Source: JAFDVL01 sp031409955
GTDB lineage: Bacteria; Acidobacteriota; Blastocatellia; RBC074
Direction: 5' to 3'
NCBI GenBank assembly: GCA_031409955.1
Contig: JANNYF010000346.1
Coordinates: 1 to 64,000, forward strand
DNA: 64,000 nucleotides
The notes below the pieces were generated by a model. The model made no database searches, was not told the DNA's origin, and saw only the letters and a list, made by a program, of their open reading frames with translations. This document shows, in pieces, positions 60,020 through 64,000 of the stretch. The position numbers were made by a program, and so were the translations under genes. Within the stretch, counting starts at the first letter, position 1; each line of letters starts with the position of its first letter.

Positions 60020-61336
60020 ATGAAAGCGCTTATCTTGCTAGGGATCATGGTGATCGCTGTACCGTTGGCGTTCGTCGCGCCGTATGTTGGCGTGCTGACC
60101 TATATTTGGATGGCCATTACGCGCCCCCACGAATGGGCGTATGTGCAATCGGCGCAATATTCGATGATGGTCGGAGCCGCGACTTTATTGGGCTATCTGG
60201 TCTTTGAGCTGATGAAGCGACCACCGAAATTGGTTGCGAATATCTTGATGCTGTTGGTGTGGTTGCAAACGGCGCTGGGAACATATCTTGGCTATAACGT
60301 TGAGAATGCTGAAATCAAGTTTATCGAATTTACGAAGGTGATCGTGATCGGACTGTTGATTTCCGCGTTGGTGGATAACGAACAGCGCGTGCGCTGGCTT
60401 CTCTTGGTGCTCCTGATTTCAGTGGCCATGGTGACGTTCAAGGATTTCATTGGCAGCATTATCTACCTGGGGAACGTCAAACTGACCGGGCCGGGTGGCT
60501 CGTTTGAAGACAACAACGATTATGCCCTGTTGCTCGTGATGGCTACGCCTATCGCGTATTACTTCGCCAAAAGTGAAACGAACAAACTGCTGCGCTGGAG
60601 CCTTTATGGCATGGTGGTCATGACTACGGTCACGATTATGTTCACCTATTCGCGGGGCGGGTTTCTGGGACTTTGTGTCGTTGCTTTGACGATGGCTCTC
60701 AGGACGAAATACAAAGTGACCGGAGTTGCCGCGCTGGCGCTGGCGGGGATTTTGTTTATTAACTTTGGGCCAGAGCGGGTGCTGAATCGCTTGAGTACAA
60801 TTAAAGATGCACAGGAACAGGATGCTTCCGCACAGGGGCGATTAAAGGCGTGGGAAGTCAGTTTCGGCATTATGCGCGATTATCCCTGGGCCGGAATTGG
60901 CATGAAAAACATTTTGTTGATTTATGGCAAATATGGTGATGCGACGGAAGCCAAGGTGGCGCATAACTCCTATCTGCAATGCGCGGTAGATGCAGGGATT
61001 CCAGCCTTAATCTTTTTCCTGATGATGTTGGCGCTAACTTGCTGGCGTTTGCGAGTCGTGCGCCGCATTCTGAAGACGAGGTCGCCAGATAACATTGCCA
61101 TCAGCTACACGCTCGGACTCGAATCTGCGATGTATGGCTATTGTATTTCGGCGTTTTTTCTCAGTCAGTATGCCTTTGAAATCCTCTATATGATTGTTCC
61201 TTTAGTGACCGGCCTCAGGGCCATTGCGCGGAACTATGAGAAAGAAGCCCAACTGCGCGAATTGGTTAAGGCCGCACCGCATAGTGCATTGGAAGGGCCA
61301 GCGTTGCCCGTGCCTACAATGTCTGCTTCGCGCTAG
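60020..61336 (+). CDS. O-antigen ligase/polymerase-like membrane protein (exosortase-associated type)
   Basis: A 438-residue membrane protein with about 11 helices. The N-terminal PHEWAYVQS, the central GGSFEDNNDYALLLVMATPI, TYSRGGFLGL and the loop VAHNSYLQCAVDAGIPALIF (Wzy_C-type) resemble putative O-glycosylation ligases associated with exosortase A systems, as well as O-antigen polymerases. It probably joins or polymerises lipid-linked glycans on the periplasmic face. It lies 27 nt after pduO and before a GT2 glycosyltransferase and an asparagine-synthetase-like amidotransferase, a typical exopolysaccharide context. Confidence 0.85.
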   Translation: MKALILLGIMVIAVPLAFVAPYVGVLTYIWMAITRPHEWAYVQSAQYSMMVGAATLLGYLVFELMKRPPKLVANILMLLVWLQTALGTYLGYNVENAEIKFIEFTKVIVIGLLISALVDNEQRVRWLLLVLLISVAMVTFKDFIGSIIYLGNVKLTGPGGSFEDNNDYALLLVMATPIAYYFAKSETNKLLRWSLYGMVVMTTVTIMFTYSRGGFLGLCVVALTMALRTKYKVTGVAALALAGILFINFGPERVLNRLSTIKDAQEQDASAQGRLKAWEVSFGIMRDYPWAGIGMKNILLIYGKYGDATEAKVAHNSYLQCAVDAGIPALIFFLMMLALTCWRLRVVRRILKTRSPDNIAISYTLGLESAMYGYCISAFFLSQYAFEILYMIVPLVTGLRAIARNYEKEAQLRELVKAAPHSALEGPALPVPTMSASR

Positions 61337-61514
61337 ACTGATTGCTCAAAGCCCCGTATGACAATTCACCTCGCACGTCACGAAGCCGCCGCAAATCTTC
61401 GGACTGTTACCCCTGCCATAAAAAAGCACGCGAGACACAAGGACTTTGCGACAAATTTTTTGTCTCCTGAGACCCACGCTGCCCCGGTAAATTGACAAAG
61501 AAGAGGGAGCTGTC

Positions 61515-62567
61515 ATGAAACGGGGAACTCAGGAAGCTACGCCAGAAGTCAGTGTCGTCATCTGCGCCTACAACGCCGCGCCATTCATTGCCGAAACGCT
61601 GGCATCGGTCTGCGCGCAAACGTATCAAGATTACGAAATCATTGTGGTCAACGATGGCTCGACTGACGACACCGAGCAAGTCTTAGCGCCCTACTTTGAC
61701 CGCATCCTTTACGTCAAGCAGGAAAACGCCGGACCGAGTGCCGCGCGGAACACGGCGATTCGCTGCGCCTTGGGGCGCTATATAGCGTTGCTCGACAGCG
61801 ATGATCAATGGTTGCCGACGTATCTGGAAACGATGCTGGCACGGATGAAGGCGGAGCCGGGCATTGATGTGTTGTATCCGAATGCAGAGTTATTCGGCAC
61901 GCCGCAGTGGGACGGGAAGTTGTTTCAAGATGTCTGTCCTTCAAGTGCGCCTGTGACGCTGGAAAAATTTCTCAGCCGCGCCTGCAACGTGTTTATCTCT
62001 GCTGTTTTCAAGCGCGAGATTCTCGACATCGTGGGAACGTTTGATGAAAGCCTGCGCGGCTCGGAAGACTTTGATTTATGGCTGCGGATGTTGCAACAAG
62101 GCTATCGGTTTGCTTTCCTCCGCGAACCGTTGGCGCGCTATCGCAAACGCGACGATTCGCTTTCCAGTAGCTCAACGCAGTACTTTCAAAATGTGCTGCG
62201 GGCGTTGTGCAAAGCACTTGGTTCCCCTGTCACGACACCCGCACAGAGCCGCTTGATTCTGACCACGATCAACGGCCTCGAAGCGGAAATTGGTTTGGTC
62301 ATGTCCAAGCAAAAAATCCTGGCTCGTGACTTTCTCGGCGCGATCAAAAATATCACTGAGGTCATTGCCAATCGTCCAAGCTTGAAGCTGAAACTGATTG
62401 CGGCCTGTCTGATTCTGTACCCGGAATTGGTCGTTTGGGTCGTGACTAAACGGGAAGCAAATGGTAGCATCTCCGCCGAGTCGGCGTTTCAGCCCTCACC
62501 GTTATTGCAGCGTGACTCAGAGCGGAACCCGTTGCCCTATTTAGTTACTAAGCCCTCAAGTAAGTGA
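61515..62567 (+). CDS. GT2-family glycosyltransferase
   Basis: A 350-residue GT-A enzyme of family GT2. The nucleotide-sugar site includes VSVVICAYNAAPFIAETLAS, IIVVNDGSTDDT and the DxD-like LLDSDDQW. The segment GTFDESLRGSEDFDLWLRML contains the catalytic ED motif. Soluble or membrane-associated, it should transfer one sugar in polysaccharide synthesis. The start at 61515 follows GAGGGAG. It lies 18 nt before the asparagine-synthetase-like gene, so the two are probably co-transcribed. Confidence 0.92.
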   Translation: MKRGTQEATPEVSVVICAYNAAPFIAETLASVCAQTYQDYEIIVVNDGSTDDTEQVLAPYFDRILYVKQENAGPSAARNTAIRCALGRYIALLDSDDQWLPTYLETMLARMKAEPGIDVLYPNAELFGTPQWDGKLFQDVCPSSAPVTLEKFLSRACNVFISAVFKREILDIVGTFDESLRGSEDFDLWLRMLQQGYRFAFLREPLARYRKRDDSLSSSSTQYFQNVLRALCKALGSPVTTPAQSRLILTTINGLEAEIGLVMSKQKILARDFLGAIKNITEVIANRPSLKLKLIAACLILYPELVVWVVTKREANGSISAESAFQPSPLLQRDSERNPLPYLVTKPSSK

Positions 62568-62585
62568 GAAGGTGAGTAAACCCGG

Positions 62586-64000
62586 ATGTGTGGAATAGCA
62601 GGAGTTTATAACTACGCGAACGAACGCCCCATTGATGCCGCTCTCCTCAAGCAAATGACCGATTCAATTGCCCATCGCGGCCCGGATGACGACGGATTTT
62701 TGATTCAGGGACGAATCGGCTTAGGGCATCGCCGCCTTTCCATCATTGACGTTTCCGGCGGGCATCAACCCATCTTCAACGAAGACGGTTCCGTCGCGAT
62801 TGTCTTCAACGGCGAGATTTACAACTACCTGGAATTAGCCCAACTGGTCGAAGCGCGCGGGCATCAATTGCAAACCCGCTCCGACACCGAAACCATCGTT
62901 CACCTCTACGAAGAATTTGGCGAAGGTTGCGTGGCGATGCTGCGCGGCATGTTTGCCTTTGCGATTTGGGACGGGCGCAAACAAACAATGCTTTTGGCGC
63001 GCGACCGGCTGGGCAAAAAGCCGCTCTACTACGCCGATTATCAAGGTCGCGTGCTGTTCGGCTCCGAAGTCAAAAGCATCATTCAAGACCCTGCGATTCC
63101 GCGCGAAATTGATTCCGAAGCGTTAGCCGATTACTTCTCTTTCCTGGCGATTCCCGCGCCAAAATCCATCTTCAAACATGTCCGCAAACTGCGCCCGGCA
63201 CATTACCTGGTCGTGACGCCGAACGGTGTGCGCGAGTCGGAATATTGGGACATTGATTTCAGTCCCACCGAACAACGCGGCGAAGAAGAATGGCAGGAAC
63301 AGTTGCTGGAGGCCTTGCGTGAAGCCGTCGGGATTCGTTTGATGAGCGAAGTCCCGCTCGGCGCGTTTTTGTCCGGCGGTGTGGATTCGTCTGCGGTCGT
63401 GGCGATGATGACGAAGATCACGAATCGCCCAGTGGTGACGGCTTCGATTGGCTTCACGTCCGAGGAATTCAGCGAAGCCGCTGCCGCCAAAAAATTTGCC
63501 GCGTCCGTCAACGCCGATCATCACGAACGCATCGTCAATCCTGATGCGGTTTCCGTGGTTGAGAAGCTGGCGTGGCACTACGACGAACCGTTTGCGGATT
63601 CGTCTGCTGTGCCGACCTACTACGTTTCGCAAGTTGCGCGTGAATTCGTGACAGTCGCATTGTCGGGAGATGGCGGCGATGAGAACTTCGCGGGCTATCG
63701 GCGCTACAAATTCGATGTCGCAGAAAATCGAGTGCGGAACCTCTTGCCTGCTTCGTTGCGCAAGCCTGCGTTTGGCGCGATGGCGGCGATTTATCCGCAA
63801 CTGGATTGGTTGCCGCGACCCTTGCGTGCGAAAGCGACGCTGCGCAATTTATCGCTTGATCCATCCGAAGCGTATTTCCAATCGGTCTATGGAGCCGTTG
63901 CCAGAGAGCGCGATGGTTTGTTCAGTGGAGATTTGCAAACGCGGCTGAACGGCTACAATCCCTTCGATTTGTTTCGCTACCACTACAACCGCGCGAAGAC
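62586..64000 (+). CDS. asnB: Asparagine synthetase (glutamine-hydrolysing), 3' end outside window
   Basis: 471 codons are visible and the gene runs past the window end. After removal of Met1, Cys2 (MCGIAGVYNY) is the nucleophile of the class II glutamine amidotransferase domain, which includes HRGPDDDG, GHRRLSIID and FNGEIYNY. The synthetase domain has the ATP-binding PP-loop FLSGGVDSSAVVAMM and SGDGGDENFAGYRRY. Family length is about 600-640, so roughly 150 residues are missing. In a glycosyltransferase setting it may be the amidotransferase of an exosortase/PEP-CTERM-type system that amidates a sugar or glycan rather than making free asparagine. Confidence 0.93.
   Translation, partial: MCGIAGVYNYANERPIDAALLKQMTDSIAHRGPDDDGFLIQGRIGLGHRRLSIIDVSGGHQPIFNEDGSVAIVFNGEIYNYLELAQLVEARGHQLQTRSDTETIVHLYEEFGEGCVAMLRGMFAFAIWDGRKQTMLLARDRLGKKPLYYADYQGRVLFGSEVKSIIQDPAIPREIDSEALADYFSFLAIPAPKSIFKHVRKLRPAHYLVVTPNGVRESEYWDIDFSPTEQRGEEEWQEQLLEALREAVGIRLMSEVPLGAFLSGGVDSSAVVAMMTKITNRPVVTASIGFTSEEFSEAAAAKKFAASVNADHHERIVNPDAVSVVEKLAWHYDEPFADSSAVPTYYVSQVAREFVTVALSGDGGDENFAGYRRYKFDVAENRVRNLLPASLRKPAFGAMAAIYPQLDWLPRPLRAKATLRNLSLDPSEAYFQSVYGAVARERDGLFSGDLQTRLNGYNPFDLFRYHYNRAK

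Noticed and set aside
1..64000. tRNA or rRNA genes, including tRNA-Sec.
   Set aside because: None was recognised in the intergenic regions by eye; a covariance-model scan would be needed to exclude one fully.

Overview
The window looks like a chromosomal segment of an Acidobacteriota bacterium, most likely class Blastocatellia. The evidence is an acidobacterial-type ECF sigma factor paired with a TPR-containing serine/threonine kinase, a large TonB-dependent receptor with an N-terminal carboxypeptidase-regulatory domain, a CRTAC1-type FG-GAP/ASPIC-UnbV protein beside a multiheme cytochrome, a propeller-type sensor kinase and a futalosine-pathway mqnA. Assignment is by gene content only; no rRNA or tRNA gene was seen.

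Layout. 1-3.5 kb: OmpR-type two-component system split by an unknown gene, then a DUF1080 protein. 3.5-7.1 kb: decayed brnT with intact brnA, NDH-2, TatD, mqnA. 7.1-12 kb: a MITE-like element, a broken ECF sigma gene, its intact paralogue and a giant kinase-TPR protein, then a glucoamylase-like pseudogene. 12-16.6 kb: HEAT-cyclophilin protein, amino-acid permease, a DUF104/PIN toxin-antitoxin pair. 16.6-19.8 kb: a minus-strand cluster of a secreted carboxymuconolactone-decarboxylase-like protein and two genes interrupted by in-frame UGA exactly at CxxC redox positions. 19.9-30.1 kb: TonB receptor, GH127-like hydrolase, a molybdenum-flavoured operon (TauE/SafE, molybdopterin-binding domain, HTH-TOBE regulator) and a thiol-redox operon (thioredoxin-like, PPC-domain, DUF1573-glutathione peroxidase fusion, PCYCGC-like lipoprotein) behind a peroxiredoxin. 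30-40.5 kb: MFS transporter, propeller sensor kinase with LuxR regulator, CRTAC1 protein, pentaheme-TPR cytochrome. 40.5-44.4 kb: an AT-richer accessory island with a DUF433/DUF5615 pair, orphan small genes, a transposase remnant and a GNAT gene flanked by two attC-like sites. 44.4-53.5 kb: housekeeping genes (class V aminotransferase, rpsO-pnp, serC), a TolB-like propeller protein and a PAS hybrid kinase. 53.5-64 kb: a polysaccharide cluster (glycosyltransferases, Gfo/Idh-SDR fusion, O-antigen-ligase-like protein, asparagine-synthetase-type amidotransferase cut by the window end), with a PduO-type cobalamin adenosyltransferase inside it.

The most notable signal is the pair of probable selenoprotein genes at 16578-17801 (DUF3179, UxxC) and 17943-18512 (AhpD-like, CxxU). 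Each UGA is followed 9-10 nt later by a compact hairpin with a G-U loop, as expected of a bacterial SECIS. The second notable signal is a set of long inverted repeats, each of different sequence, between genes and in two cases inside genes.
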